Below, one piece after another: positions 17,463-27,088 of a DNA stretch of 64,000 nucleotides (position 1 is the first letter of the stretch; each line of letters begins with the position of its first letter). This DNA comes from Paracidovorax konjaci (lineage in GTDB: Bacteria; Pseudomonadota; Gammaproteobacteria; Burkholderiales; Burkholderiaceae_C). A program made the translations under genes and the position numbers. The stretch is taken from the NCBI RefSeq assembly GCF_900112675.1, contig NZ_FOMQ01000002.1, positions 310,001 to 374,000 of the forward strand. The letters run 5' to 3'. The notes beneath the pieces were generated by a model, which did no database searches, was not told where the DNA came from, and saw nothing but the letters and a program-made list of their open reading frames with translations.

Positions 17463-18983
17463 ATGTTGCCCGGCTCCCTGACCCGCCGCATCGGCGCGGC
17501 GGCCCGGCGGTTCGCCGCCGAGCATGCCGGTGCCTTCAGCCTCGAAGCGGCCGCCGGCGGCCAGCCTCCGCTGCTGCGCTGCGGCGGGCAGGTGCTGAAC
17601 GGCGATTTCGCCCCCATCGACCGGTTCACGGAGCAGACCGGCGTGCGGGCCACGGTGTTCGCCCGCCAGGGCGAGGACTTCGTGCGCATCGCCACCTCGG
17701 TGCGCAAGCAGGACGGCGAGCGCGCCATCGGCACGCTGCTCGACCGCTCCCATCCGGCCTACCGGGCTCTGCTGGCGGGGCGCCCCTACGCGGGCTACGC
17801 CACGGTCTTCGGCCGGCAGAACATGACACGTTACGACCCCGTGCGCGATGCCGCGGGCCAGGTCGTGGGCGTGTTGTACGTGGGGCTGGACGTGAGCGGC
17901 ATCCCCGCCCTGGGTGCTGCAGCGCGCCTCGCGCTGTCGGTGGTGGCGGCCCAGTACGCGGTGGGCGCGCTGGCATGGCTGCTGCTGCCGCCCCTGCAGC
18001 CTGCCTGGCTCGCGGTATCGGTCGCCTTGCCCCTGATCGTGGCGGCGCTGGTGTATGCGCTGGCGCAGCGCGGCATCACCGGTCCGGTCGCGGAGGGCTG
18101 CGCGGCGGCGCAGCGCATCGCAGCCGGCGACCTGACCACGCAGATGCACGTCTCCCGCCGCGACGAGGTGGGCCAGATGCTGCAGGCGATCAACGGCATC
18201 GGCGTCGGCCTCACGGGGCTGGTCTCGCAGGTGCGCCAGGGCGCCGAAGGGCTGCGCGTGGCCACCCGGGAGATCGCGGAGGGCAACGGCGACCTGGCGA
18301 ACCGCACCGAGCAGCAGGCCGGCGAAGTGAACGCGGCCGCGTCGGCGCTGGAGCAGCTCACCGCCACCGTGTCGCAGAACGCCGGGCATGCGCAGCAGGT
18401 CAACGGCCTCATGGCGACCGTGTCCCGCACGTCCGCGCAGAGCAGCGAGGCGGTGGATCGCGTGGTGGCGACCATGACCGAGATGCGGGACGACGCGCAC
18501 CGCATCCGCGACATCATCGGCATCATCGACAGCATCGCCTTCCAGACCAACATCCTCGCGCTGAACGCGGCGGTGGAGGCGGCCCGCGCGGGCGAGCAGG
18601 GCAGGGGCTTCGCGGTCGTGGCGTCCGAGGTGCGGGCGCTGGCCCAGAGGTCCTCGGGCGCGGCGCGGGAAATCCGCACGCTGATCTCGGCCTCGGTCGA
18701 CCGCGCTGACGCGGGTGGCGGTCTGGTCGATGCGGCCCGCGTGTCCATGCAGGGTATTTCAGGATCGATCTCCGAGGTGACACGGCTCATCGAAGGCATC
18801 GCCACGGCGAGCGGCCAGCAGAGCAGCGGCATCGAAGGGATCCACCACAGCGTGGAGCGCATCGAGCAGATGACCCAGCAGAATGCCGCCCTGGTCGAGG
18901 AGGCCGCCGCTGCCGCCCTGCGCATGCGCGAGCAGGCAGCCGGTCTTGCCGATGCCACGGCGAAGTTCAAGACCGCGGGCTGA
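17463..18983 (+). CDS. methyl-accepting chemotaxis protein with Cache-like sensor
   Basis: A 506-residue chemoreceptor. Residues about 25-145 resemble a Cache3/Cache2-type sensor ([14 protein letters not shown], ending [11 protein letters not shown]). Two hydrophobic segments (about 155-205) follow, then a HAMP region and the methyl-accepting domain with the conserved tip [20 protein letters not shown]. Unusually there is no N-terminal membrane segment before the sensor. It starts 16 bases after the transporter with a GGGAGG site, so it probably belongs to the formate/oxalate module. Confidence 0.88.
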   Translation: MLPGSLTRRIGAAARRFAAEHAGAFSLEAAAGGQPPLLRCGGQVLNGDFAPIDRFTEQTGVRATVFARQGEDFVRIATSVRKQDGERAIGTLLDRSHPAYRALLAGRPYAGYATVFGRQNMTRYDPVRDAAGQVVGVLYVGLDVSGIPALGAAARLALSVVAAQYAVGALAWLLLPPLQPAWLAVSVALPLIVAALVYALAQRGITGPVAEGCAAAQRIAAGDLTTQMHVSRRDEVGQMLQAINGIGVGLTGLVSQVRQGAEGLRVATREIAEGNGDLANRTEQQAGEVNAAASALEQLTATVSQNAGHAQQVNGLMATVSRTSAQSSEAVDRVVATMTEMRDDAHRIRDIIGIIDSIAFQTNILALNAAVEAARAGEQGRGFAVVASEVRALAQRSSGAAREIRTLISASVDRADAGGGLVDAARVSMQGISGSISEVTRLIEGIATASGQQSSGIEGIHHSVERIEQMTQQNAALVEEAAAAALRMREQAAGLADATAKFKTAG

Positions 18984-19147
18984 CCCCTCCGGCAAAGCAC
19001 CACCACGACCGACCATCCGGCCATGCACACCCTTGACCTGCCCGCCCCGCATAACCCCCTGACCCCAAGGGGCGGCGCAACGGCGTAGCCTTCCTGCCCC
19101 GGGGCGCCGCCCGCGATCCGGCAATGCTTCCGTCTGAGGAGACCACG

Positions 19148-21469
19148 ATGAGCGAACAGAAAATCGAGTTCTACAACGGCCCGGCCGGCGGCTGGGGCGC
19201 GCTGCGCTCCGTCGGCAAGACGCTCAGGCAGCAGGACATCCCGATCAAAGGCGCCAAGACGCTGCTGTCGGCCAACCAGCCCGACGGTTTCGACTGTCCG
19301 GGCTGTGCCTGGCCCGACCGCAACCATGCCTCCACCTTCGAGTTCTGCGAGAACGGCGCCAAGGCCGTGGCGGCGGAGGCCACCGCGCGGCGTGCCGGGC
19401 CCGAGCTGTTCGCGCGCCACACCGTGGCCGAGCTGGCCGAGCAGAGCGATTTCTGGCTGGAAGACCAGGGGCGTCTCACGCACCCCATGGTCTACGACGC
19501 GAGCACCGACCACTACGTACCCATCGCCTGGGACGATGCGTTCGGGATCATCGCGCGCCACCTCCAGGCGCTGCCCGACCCGAACCAGGCCATCTTCTAC
19601 ACCTCGGGCCGCGCGAGCAACGAGGCCGCGTTCCTCTACCAGCTCTTCGTGCGCGAGTACGGCACGAACAACTTTCCCGATTGCTCCAACATGTGCCACG
19701 AGCCCAGCGGCAGCGCCATGCGCCCGCAGATCGGCGTGGGCAAGGGCACGGTGACGCTGCAGGACTTCGAGGAGGCCGACGCCATCTTCATCTTCGGCCA
19801 GAACCCCGGCACCAACCACCCGCGCATGCTGGGCGAGCTGCGCGCGGCCCACAAGCGCGGCGCGCAGATCGTGAGCTTCAACCCGCTGCGCGAGCGGGGG
19901 CTCGAGCGGTTTGCCGATCCGCAGAGCAAGATGGAAATGGCCACCCTGGGTTCCACGCCCATCAGCACGCACTACTTCCAGTTGCGGGTGGGGGGCGACC
20001 TGGCGGCGGTCAAGGGGATGATGAAGCACCTCGTGGAGATCGAGGACCGCGAGGGCGGCGTGCTCGACCACGAATTCATCCAGGAACACACCACCGGCGT
20101 CGATGCGCTGCTGGCCGATGTCCGCGCCGAATCGTGGAGCCTGATCGAGCAGGAATCGGGGCTCTCGCAAGAGCAGATCCGCGCTGCGGCCGAGGTCTAC
20201 CGGCAGGCCAAGCGCGTGATCGCCTGCTGGGGCATGGGCATCACCCAGCACATGCACTCGGTGGCCACCATCCAGGTGATCGTCGACTGGCTGATGCTGC
20301 GCGGCAACATCGGCCGCCCCGGCGCGGGCCCGTGCCCGGTGCGCGGGCACAGCAACGTGCAGGGCGACCGCACCATGGGCATCTGGGAAAAGCCTCCCGC
20401 CGCGTTGCTCGACCGGCTGCAGGAAGTCTTCGGTTTCGAGCCGCCGCGCGAGCCCGGCGTGGACACCGTGGAGGCGATCCGCGCCATGCTGGACGGCAGG
20501 GGCCGCGTGTTCTTCGCACTGGGCGGCAACTTCGCGGCCGCCACACCGGACACGTACGAGACGTGGAAGGCGCTCAGGCGCTGCGATCTCACGGTGCACG
20601 TGACCACCAAGCTCAACCGCAGCCACATCGTGCATGGCCGCGAGGCGCTGATCCTGCCGTGCCTGGGCCGCACCGAGATCGACATGCAGGCCACGGGCCC
20701 GCAGGGCGTGACGGTGGAGGATTCCATGAGCATGGTGCACATCTCGGCGGGCATCAACCCGCCGGCTTCGGAGCACCTGCTGTCCGAGCCCGCCATCGTC
20801 GCGCGGCTCGCGGCGGCCACGCTGGGCGAACGCACCCGCACCCCCTGGCTCTGGCTGATCGAAGACTACGCGCGTATCCGCGACAAGATCGAACAGGTGT
20901 TCGTGGACTTCAAGGATTTCAACCAGCGCGTGGCCGTGCCCGGCGGCTTCCGCCTGCGCAACACGGCCAGCGAGCGCGTGTGGAACACCGCCACGCGCAA
21001 GGCCGGTTTCGTGCCGCATCCCGTGCCGCAGGACACCCCCGTGCACCAGGCGCGCGCCCGCACGCGCGACACGGTGGTCTTCACGCTGCTCACCACGCGC
21101 TCGCACGACCAGTACAACACCACCATCTACGGGCACGACGACCGCTACCGCGGCGTGTACGGGCAGCGCCGCGTGGTCTTCATCCACCCCGAGGACATCC
21201 GGGCGCTGGGCCTGAAGGACGGCGACTGGGTGGACATCCGCACCGTATGGAGCGACGGCCAGGAGCGCCGCGCCGACCGCTTCAAGCTGGTGGGCTACGA
21301 CATTCCGCGCGGCAACCTCGCGGCCTATTACCCCGAGACGAACCCGCTGGTGCCGCTGTCGTCCGTGGCGCTGAATGCCGGCACTCCCACGTCCAAGTCG
21401 ATTCCCGTGGTGCTCCTGCCCAGTGCGGACACTGCCGCTGCCGTCGTGATGGTGGCAGCCGAGGCCTGA
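19148..21469 (+). CDS. FdhF/YdeP family molybdopterin oxidoreductase (formate dehydrogenase-like)
   Basis: A 773-residue molybdopterin enzyme of the single-subunit alpha type related to YdeP. A reduced N-terminal cluster motif C-P-G-C-A-W-P appears near residue 54, and S-N-M-C-H-E-P-S-G-S provides the putative Mo-ligand region with Cys rather than selenocysteine. G-Q-N-P-G-T-N-H-P-R-M-L and the C-terminal MopB domain with N-T-T-I-Y-G-H-D-D-R-Y-R-G follow. The start has GAGGAG upstream. fdhD starts eight bases after the stop, implying coupled expression. Formate is the likeliest substrate by context, though YdeP-type enzymes are poorly characterised. Confidence 0.85.
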   Translation: MSEQKIEFYNGPAGGWGALRSVGKTLRQQDIPIKGAKTLLSANQPDGFDCPGCAWPDRNHASTFEFCENGAKAVAAEATARRAGPELFARHTVAELAEQSDFWLEDQGRLTHPMVYDASTDHYVPIAWDDAFGIIARHLQALPDPNQAIFYTSGRASNEAAFLYQLFVREYGTNNFPDCSNMCHEPSGSAMRPQIGVGKGTVTLQDFEEADAIFIFGQNPGTNHPRMLGELRAAHKRGAQIVSFNPLRERGLERFADPQSKMEMATLGSTPISTHYFQLRVGGDLAAVKGMMKHLVEIEDREGGVLDHEFIQEHTTGVDALLADVRAESWSLIEQESGLSQEQIRAAAEVYRQAKRVIACWGMGITQHMHSVATIQVIVDWLMLRGNIGRPGAGPCPVRGHSNVQGDRTMGIWEKPPAALLDRLQEVFGFEPPREPGVDTVEAIRAMLDGRGRVFFALGGNFAAATPDTYETWKALRRCDLTVHVTTKLNRSHIVHGREALILPCLGRTEIDMQATGPQGVTVEDSMSMVHISAGINPPASEHLLSEPAIVARLAAATLGERTRTPWLWLIEDYARIRDKIEQVFVDFKDFNQRVAVPGGFRLRNTASERVWNTATRKAGFVPHPVPQDTPVHQARARTRDTVVFTLLTTRSHDQYNTTIYGHDDRYRGVYGQRRVVFIHPEDIRALGLKDGDWVDIRTVWSDGQERRADRFKLVGYDIPRGNLAAYYPETNPLVPLSSVALNAGTPTSKSIPVVLLPSADTAAAVVMVAAEA

Positions 21470-21476
21470 CGCGGGC

Positions 21477-22733
21477 GTGGCGGACGAAACCGATGGCCTC
21501 ACGGCCGCGCTGCTGTCGGCGCTGGCCGAACTGGACGGTCCGCAAGGCGTCTCGCTGCCCCGGCTCGCCAAGCGGCTGGGTCTCTCGGGCAGCGTGCTGC
21601 TGCGGCGCCTCCATTGGTTCAGCGATGCCCGGTTGGGGGGCACACCGGGCCCCGGCTGGGTGCAGGTGGTGCAGGACGGAGAGCGGTGGATGGTCCGGCT
21701 GACGGAGGCCGGCCGCGCCCAGGCCGGCACCGGGGTGGGTACCGACACCGAGGCCGGGGGCGATACCGAAGCCGGCGCGCAGGCAAGCGCGGGTGCTGCC
21801 GTTCCTGCGCCGTCTGCGGCATGCCTTCCGGCGCAGTCCGGCACCGGCGACCCCGCCCGCAACGAACCTGCCGCGCTGCCCGGCCCCGTGGTCGCGCGCG
21901 CGGTGCAGCGGCATGCGGCCGCGGGCGCTGCGCCGGGTGCGAGCCTGGATGCAGGGGCCTCGCCGTTGCCGGTGCCTGCCTGGCAGGACGATGCGGTGGC
22001 CGCCGAAGTGCCCGTGGCGCTGGTCTTCAACGGCCTCTCGCACGCGGTGATGATGGCCACCCCGTCCGATCTGGATGAATTCGCCCTGGGTTTCGCGCTC
22101 AGCGAAGGCCTGATCGACACCCCCGCCGATTGCCGCGGCATCGAAGTGTTCTCCCGCGACGGCGCAGAGGCCGGTGTGGGCGCGGCCTGCGAAGTGCACC
22201 TGGACATCGCGCCCCGCTGCTTCGCACGCCTGAAGGAGCGGCGCCGTGCGCTCGCCGGCCGCACCGGCTGCGGGCTGTGCGGCATCGACAGCCTGCAGGC
22301 GCTGGACCTGGTGCCCGAGCGGGTTGCACAGCGCCCCTGGGTGGCGGCGCTGCCGGCCGCTGCCGTGCTGCGCGCGGTGGCCGCCATGCCGCCGCTGCAG
22401 GTGCTCAACGCGGCCGCGGGCGCATTGCATGCGGCGGCCTGGGCCACGCCGGACGGCGAACTCACCGACCTGCTCGAAGACGTGGGCCGCCACAACGCGC
22501 TCGACAAGCTCATCGGCCGCCTGGCCGCGCAGGGCCGATCGGGCGAAGAAGGCTTTGTCGTGATGTCGAGCCGGGCCAGCTACGAGCTGGTCCGCAAATG
22601 CGCGCGCAGGGACATCCCCCTGCTGGCCACCGTGTCCGCGCCAACCTCGTTGGCCGTGGACCTGGCCGGGCAGGCCGGAATGGTGCTCTGGGGCCTGTGC
22701 CGGCCCCCGCGCGCCGTGCGCTACGCCGGCTGA
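21477..22733 (+). CDS. fdhD: FdhD sulfurtransferase with N-terminal helix-turn-helix-like extension
   Basis: FdhD transfers sulfur to the molybdenum cofactor of formate dehydrogenases. The FdhD part covers about residues 135-418, with the active-site G-C-G-L-C-G-I-D-S-L and the E-D-V-G-R-H-N-A-L-D-K signature. It is preceded by about 80 residues that look like a winged-helix or MarR-like module (G-V-S-L-P-R-L-A-K-R-L-G-L-S-G-S-V-L-L-R-R-L) and an Ala/Gly-rich linker of about 55 residues. Ordinary FdhD proteins are about 270-300 residues, so this one is clearly extended. GTG at 21477 is the start. Confidence 0.88.
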   Translation: MADETDGLTAALLSALAELDGPQGVSLPRLAKRLGLSGSVLLRRLHWFSDARLGGTPGPGWVQVVQDGERWMVRLTEAGRAQAGTGVGTDTEAGGDTEAGAQASAGAAVPAPSAACLPAQSGTGDPARNEPAALPGPVVARAVQRHAAAGAAPGASLDAGASPLPVPAWQDDAVAAEVPVALVFNGLSHAVMMATPSDLDEFALGFALSEGLIDTPADCRGIEVFSRDGAEAGVGAACEVHLDIAPRCFARLKERRRALAGRTGCGLCGIDSLQALDLVPERVAQRPWVAALPAAAVLRAVAAMPPLQVLNAAAGALHAAAWATPDGELTDLLEDVGRHNALDKLIGRLAAQGRSGEEGFVVMSSRASYELVRKCARRDIPLLATVSAPTSLAVDLAGQAGMVLWGLCRPPRAVRYAG

Positions 22734-22906
22734 GCCCGACGTAGCCACGGTTTCCTCGGCCGGCCTGCAGCCGGAGAAAGGGTGGGCACGCCATTTGCCG
22801 GCAATCGGTCGTGGCCGGCGCCCGGCCGGCCCGGCCCGAAGCCGCCGGCATCCGGCGAGTGGCAGCAGCCCATCCCCGCAACGCATCCTTCAGGAGACCT
22901 CCATCC

Positions 22907-23296
22907 ATGGCATCCGCACCGTTCCCGCCCACCTCCGCCGCTTCGTCCGCGCCCGCATCCTCCGGTGACTCTCCCGTGGGCGGAAAGCCGGGCCGCGATC
23001 CCCTGTCCTTCGGGGCTTCGGTTGCCGGCGAAGAGGATCCCGGCGCCGCCTTCGACAACGACGACACCGGAGCGCCGCGGCCCGGGGCCCCCGACCAGCC
23101 GGCCGGGCCGCGCGGCGGCAGCGAACCCCGCGAAGCCAGCCCGCCGCTGGCGCCCGGCGACGAAGCGGCCCCTGGCACGCCGGGCACGGGCGAAGACCTG
23201 TGCCCGGCCTGTGGCGGAAGCGGCCGCCGCGAGGGCGCGCCGTGCGCCGAATGCGCGGGCACCGGGCGCATCACGGTCGGCATCGGGGGCGCCTGA
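22907..23296 (+). CDS. small protein with DnaJ-type zinc ribbon
   Basis: A 129-residue protein. The first 95 residues are disordered, rich in Ala, Pro, Gly and Ser. The C-terminus carries C-P-A-C-G-G-S-G and C-A-E-C-A-G-T-G, two C-x-x-C-x-G-x-G units as in the DnaJ zinc domain, so it probably binds one zinc ion. Start ATG 22907 has CAGGAG ten bases upstream. No further function is recognisable. It stands alone between fdhD and the ABC permease. Confidence 0.72.
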   Translation: MASAPFPPTSAASSAPASSGDSPVGGKPGRDPLSFGASVAGEEDPGAAFDNDDTGAPRPGAPDQPAGPRGGSEPREASPPLAPGDEAAPGTPGTGEDLCPACGGSGRREGAPCAECAGTGRITVGIGGA

Positions 23297-23383
23297 AGCG
23301 CGGAGCCGCGACTTGCGAACGCCCTGCGGCCGGGTTGCCCCGCGGCCGTGGAGGGACGGGCCATTTGCGCTAAGGTGCCGCCC

Positions 23384-25909
23384 ATGATGCCGTCCTTCTT
23401 CCTGCTGGGCTGGCGCACTCTCTGGCGCGATCTGCGCGCCGGCGGCCTGCGCCTCCTCGTCGTCGCCGTGGCGCTGGCCGTGGCCGCGCTCACCTCCGTG
23501 GGCTTTTTTGCCGACCGGCTGCAGGGTGGCCTGGAGCGCGACGCGCTGCAGCTGCTGGGGGGCGACGTGGTCATCGCCAGCGACCTGCCCACCCCTGCCG
23601 CCTTCACCGACAAGGCCCGGGCGCTCGGATTGCGCGGCGTGACCACGCTGGGCTTTCCCACCATGGGCCGCGCGAGCGATGCGCAGGGCGGCGCCAGCCG
23701 CCTGGTCGCGCTCAAGAGCGTCGAGGCGGGCTACCCCCTGCGCGGTAGCCTGCAGACCGCCGACGGCTCCGGTGCCCCCGCCGGGCCCACGCGCGACGTG
23801 CCCGCGCGCGGCGAGGTCTGGGTGGACCCCGCACTGCTCGAAGCCCTGGGCCTGAAGATCGGCGACCCGCTGCTGCTGGGCGACGCGCAGCTGCGCATCG
23901 CGCGCACCATCGCCATCGAGCCCGACCGGGGCGCCGGCTTCATGAGCTTCGCGCCGCGCGCCATGGTCAACGTGCAGGACCTGCCCGCCACCGGTCTCGT
24001 GCAGCCCGCCAGTCGCCTCACCTACCGCTTCGCCGTCGCGGGCGATTCGCCCGCTGCCGTCCAGGAGTTCACCGCCTGGGCCAACCGCGCACTGCAGGAC
24101 CCCGCCGTGCATGGCGTGCGCGTGGAGTCGCTCGACAGCGGCCGCCCCGAGATGCGCCAGACGCTCGACCGCGCCCAGAAATTCCTCAGCCTCGTGGCCC
24201 TGCTGGCCGCACTGCTGTCCGCCGTGGCCGTCGCCCTGGCCGCGCGTGGCTTCGCCAACGACCACCTCGACGCCGCGGCCCTGCTGCGCGTGCTCGGCCA
24301 GAGCCAGCGCGGCATCGCCGGCGGCTACGTGGTGGAGTTCACGCTCGTCGGCCTGTTCGCCAGCGCCGTGGGCGTGGCGCTGGGCTACGCGGTGCACCAC
24401 GTCTTCGTGCTGCTGCTCGCGGGCCTGGTCGAAGCCACGCTGCCCGCGCCCAGCCTCTGGCCGGTGGCGTTCGGTTTCGGAATGGGCCTCACGCTGATGT
24501 TCGCCTTCGGCCTGCCGCCCGTGCTGCAACTGGCCCGCGTACCGCCGCTGCGGGTGATCCGCCGCGACCTGGGCGGCCTCAAGCCGGCCTCCCTGGCCGT
24601 GCTCGGGGTGGGCATCGCGGGCTTTGCCGCGCTGCTGCTGGCCGTGAGCAGCGACCGCAAGCTGGGCCTCATCGCGGTGGGTGGATTTGCGGGGGCTGTG
24701 GCGCTCTTCGCACTCCTGAGCTGGGCCGCCGTCAAGCTGCTGCGCGCCAGCGTCAACGAGGCCACCGCGCCGCGCTGGCTGGTGCTGGCCACGCGGCAGA
24801 TCTCCGCGCGGCCGGTCTACGCGGTCGTGCAGGTCAGCAGCCTGGCCGTGGGCCTGCTGGCGCTGGTGCTGCTCGTGCTGCTGCGCACCGACCTCATCGA
24901 CAGCTGGCAGCGCGCCACGCCGGCCGATGCGCCCAACCGCTTCGTCATCAACGTCATGCCCGATCAGGCGGATGCCTTCCAGGCCACGCTGCGCGACGCG
25001 GGCGTGCAGCGCTACGACTGGTTCCCCATGATCCGCGGCCGGCTCGTGGCCATCAACGGACGCGACGTCGGCCCGCAGGATTACACCGACGACCGTGCGC
25101 GCCGCCTCGTCGACCGCGAATTCAACCTCTCCAACGCCGCGAAGGCGCCGGACCACAACACCCTCGTGGCCGGCCGCTGGACCGACGGCGCCGCCGGCGA
25201 GATCAGCGTGGAGGACGGCATCGCCGAAACCCTGGGCCTGAAGCTCGGCGACACGCTGCGCTTCGACATCGGCGGCATCCCGAGCGAGGCACGCGTCACC
25301 AGCCTGCGCAAGGTGGACTGGAGCTCGCTGCGTGCCAACTTCTTCGTCATGTACACCACGGCGCAGATGCCGCCCGAGCTGCCCGTCACCTACCTGGCCG
25401 CCTACCGGGCGCCCGGCGCGCCGGGCTTCGACAACGCCCTCGTGCGCGCCTTCCCCAACATCACCAACGTGGACATGGGTGCCACCCTGGCCCAGGTGCA
25501 GCGCGTGCTGGGGCAGGTGATCCGGGCGGTCGAATTCCTCTTCGGCTTCACGTTGGCGGCCGGCCTCGTCGTGCTCTTCGCGGCGGTCACCGCCACCCGC
25601 GAGGAACGGGCCCGGGAATTCGCCATCATGCGCGCCGTGGGCGCCCGTGCCAGCCTGCTGCGGCAGGTGCAGCGCGCCGAATTGGCAGGCATCGGCCTGC
25701 TGGCCGGCTTTCTCGCCAGCACCGTGGCCGTGGCGGTGGGCTGGGCCCTGGCGCGCTATGTCTTCGACTTCCAGTGGACTGCCACGCCCTGGGTGCCGCT
25801 GGCCGGCGCGCTCGCGGGCGCCGTGCTGGCACTGGCCGCCGGCTGGTGGGGCCTGCGCGAAGTGCTGCGCCGCCCCGTGGTGGAAACCCTGCGCCGCGCC
25901 GCGGAGTGA
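23384..25909 (+). CDS. FtsX-like ABC transporter permease (YbbP type)
   Basis: An 841-residue permease with an N-terminal membrane segment and a large periplasmic domain. A central block of FtsX-type segments (near residues 265-420), a second periplasmic domain and a last FtsX block (about 700-830) follow. The doubled FtsX architecture is that of YbbP-like permeases, which pair with a YbbA-type ATPase and act on envelope or lipoprotein substrates. No ATPase gene is adjacent here. Two consecutive ATG codons begin the gene; the first is given. Confidence 0.85.
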   Translation: MMPSFFLLGWRTLWRDLRAGGLRLLVVAVALAVAALTSVGFFADRLQGGLERDALQLLGGDVVIASDLPTPAAFTDKARALGLRGVTTLGFPTMGRASDAQGGASRLVALKSVEAGYPLRGSLQTADGSGAPAGPTRDVPARGEVWVDPALLEALGLKIGDPLLLGDAQLRIARTIAIEPDRGAGFMSFAPRAMVNVQDLPATGLVQPASRLTYRFAVAGDSPAAVQEFTAWANRALQDPAVHGVRVESLDSGRPEMRQTLDRAQKFLSLVALLAALLSAVAVALAARGFANDHLDAAALLRVLGQSQRGIAGGYVVEFTLVGLFASAVGVALGYAVHHVFVLLLAGLVEATLPAPSLWPVAFGFGMGLTLMFAFGLPPVLQLARVPPLRVIRRDLGGLKPASLAVLGVGIAGFAALLLAVSSDRKLGLIAVGGFAGAVALFALLSWAAVKLLRASVNEATAPRWLVLATRQISARPVYAVVQVSSLAVGLLALVLLVLLRTDLIDSWQRATPADAPNRFVINVMPDQADAFQATLRDAGVQRYDWFPMIRGRLVAINGRDVGPQDYTDDRARRLVDREFNLSNAAKAPDHNTLVAGRWTDGAAGEISVEDGIAETLGLKLGDTLRFDIGGIPSEARVTSLRKVDWSSLRANFFVMYTTAQMPPELPVTYLAAYRAPGAPGFDNALVRAFPNITNVDMGATLAQVQRVLGQVIRAVEFLFGFTLAAGLVVLFAAVTATREERAREFAIMRAVGARASLLRQVQRAELAGIGLLAGFLASTVAVAVGWALARYVFDFQWTATPWVPLAGALAGAVLALAAGWWGLREVLRRPVVETLRRAAE

Positions 25910-25962
25910 TGGGTGGAGCGCAGCCGGCGCACCGGCTGCGCGCGAAGGCCCCGACCTGATCG

Positions 25963-26409
25963 ATGAACCGACCGATGACCTCCCCTGCAGACCCTTCCCT
26001 GCCTTCGCCAGCCGCCGTGCCGACGCCCGCTGCCACTCCCTTCGAGTGGATCGGCGGCGAACCCGCCGTGCGCACCCTCGTGGACCGCTTCTACGACCTC
26101 ATGGACCTGGAGCCCGCCTACCGGGAATTGCGCGCCGCCCACGGCACCACCCTGGCCGATGCGCGCGACAAGCTGTTCTGGTTCCTCTGCGGCTGGCTGG
26201 GCGGCCCGGACCACTACATCGAACGCTTCGGCCATCCCCGCCTGCGCATGCGGCACATGCCGTTCTCCATCGGCATCAAGGAACGCGACCAGTGGGTGGC
26301 TTGCATGGACCAGGCCATGGGCGAGAGCGGTGTCCCTGAGGCCCTGCGGGCGCGGCTGCGGGAGAGTTTCATGGGGACGGCGGATTGGATGCGGAACCGG
26401 GGCGGGTGA
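25963..26409 (+). CDS. group II truncated haemoglobin
   Basis: A 148-residue globin of the TrHb2 group. After a Pro/Ala-rich start of about 27 residues come G-G-E-P-A-V-R-T-L-V-D-R-F-Y, Y-R-E-L-R-A-A-H, W-G-like residues in F-L-C-G-W-L-G-G-P, and the proximal-His segment R-L-R-M-R-H-M-P-F, with Trp in Q-W-V-A-C-M-D. These haem proteins handle O2 or NO. ATG 25975 is an alternative start. Nothing around it suggests a pathway. Confidence 0.9.
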   Translation: MNRPMTSPADPSLPSPAAVPTPAATPFEWIGGEPAVRTLVDRFYDLMDLEPAYRELRAAHGTTLADARDKLFWFLCGWLGGPDHYIERFGHPRLRMRHMPFSIGIKERDQWVACMDQAMGESGVPEALRARLRESFMGTADWMRNRGG

Positions 26410-26559
26410 GAGCGCGGCCCGCGTGTAGGCTTGAACCGGGCGGTCTCTGAAAATGCCCTATTCAGGATGGCTTCCGTGTGGCGTCCTCTCAAGGCCGCAT
26501 CTCCCCAGGCCATGCTGCTTCCGTCCATACGGGGCCTGGCCCCTTGGTCGATTTCCGCG

Positions 26560-27088
26560 GCGCACCGATCTGGTCGCAGTATTGGTCGTGGATGGCAAAG
26601 ATCTTCGGATTTTTGCTTTATTTGCTATATTTTTGATAGCAAACTATTCAATGAAATAGGCGGCATGGAGGAGTTTTGGTCCGGATTTCTCTGCTCCGTC
26701 GCCTTTCCACTCTGATTCCAGCTTGGCTAGGGGCACGAAGCTGCCCGGCTCGTAGAGGTACTCGGACAGGCGCGATCCACGCAATTCGCCGGTGAGGAGA
26801 TCGCCGTCGTAGAGGAAGCGGATGTGCCCGAAGGCATCGGCCTTGTCGATGCGCCGGCCCAGGGGGTCGTAGCGGTAGCGGGTGACCTGTTCGGTGGCAG
26901 CGGGCTGCACGTGGCCTTCCGCAGGTCGGTCGCGGTACCGCACGACCCGTGCCTCGACGATCTGGTGCTCGGGGCTGTAGCGGTAATGCTGGACGGTGTG
27001 CCAGCCGATGCGGCGCTCGGTGATGTTGCCGTGCAGGTCGTAGGTGAAGCGCAGGTCCTGGCAGACGGTAAGTCGGTTGCTGGCGACA
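26560..27088 (-). pseudogene. decayed RHS core fragment
   Basis: On the minus strand from about 27088 the frame reads RHS/YD-repeat core: C-Q-D-L-R-F-T-Y-D-L-H-G-N-I, then Y-R-Y-D-P-L-G-R-R-I and Y-L-Y-E-P-G-S-F-V-P-L. It ends at a stop (26644) inside the palindromic repeat. After a frame change, Y-C-D-Q-I-G-A-P is still recognisable near 26570, corresponding to Q-C-D-Q-I-G-A-P in the intact gene. There is no start, no DPLGL junction and no toxin end, so it is a relic of a third RHS tip. Confidence 0.72.
26623..26665. repeat. TGCTAT...ATAGCA palindromic repeat
   Basis: TGCTAT-N7-ATAGCA followed by AACTATTCAATGAAAT and GGCGGCATGGA. It is the cleanest copy of the family together with those at 28292 and 52307, and it breaks the reading frame of the decayed RHS fragment with a stop codon. 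Confidence 0.75.

Noticed and set aside
19001-19147. Hairpin CCCC-AA-GGGG before the formate-dehydrogenase-like gene
   Set aside because: Stem of four pairs, common by chance at this GC content, with no T-run.
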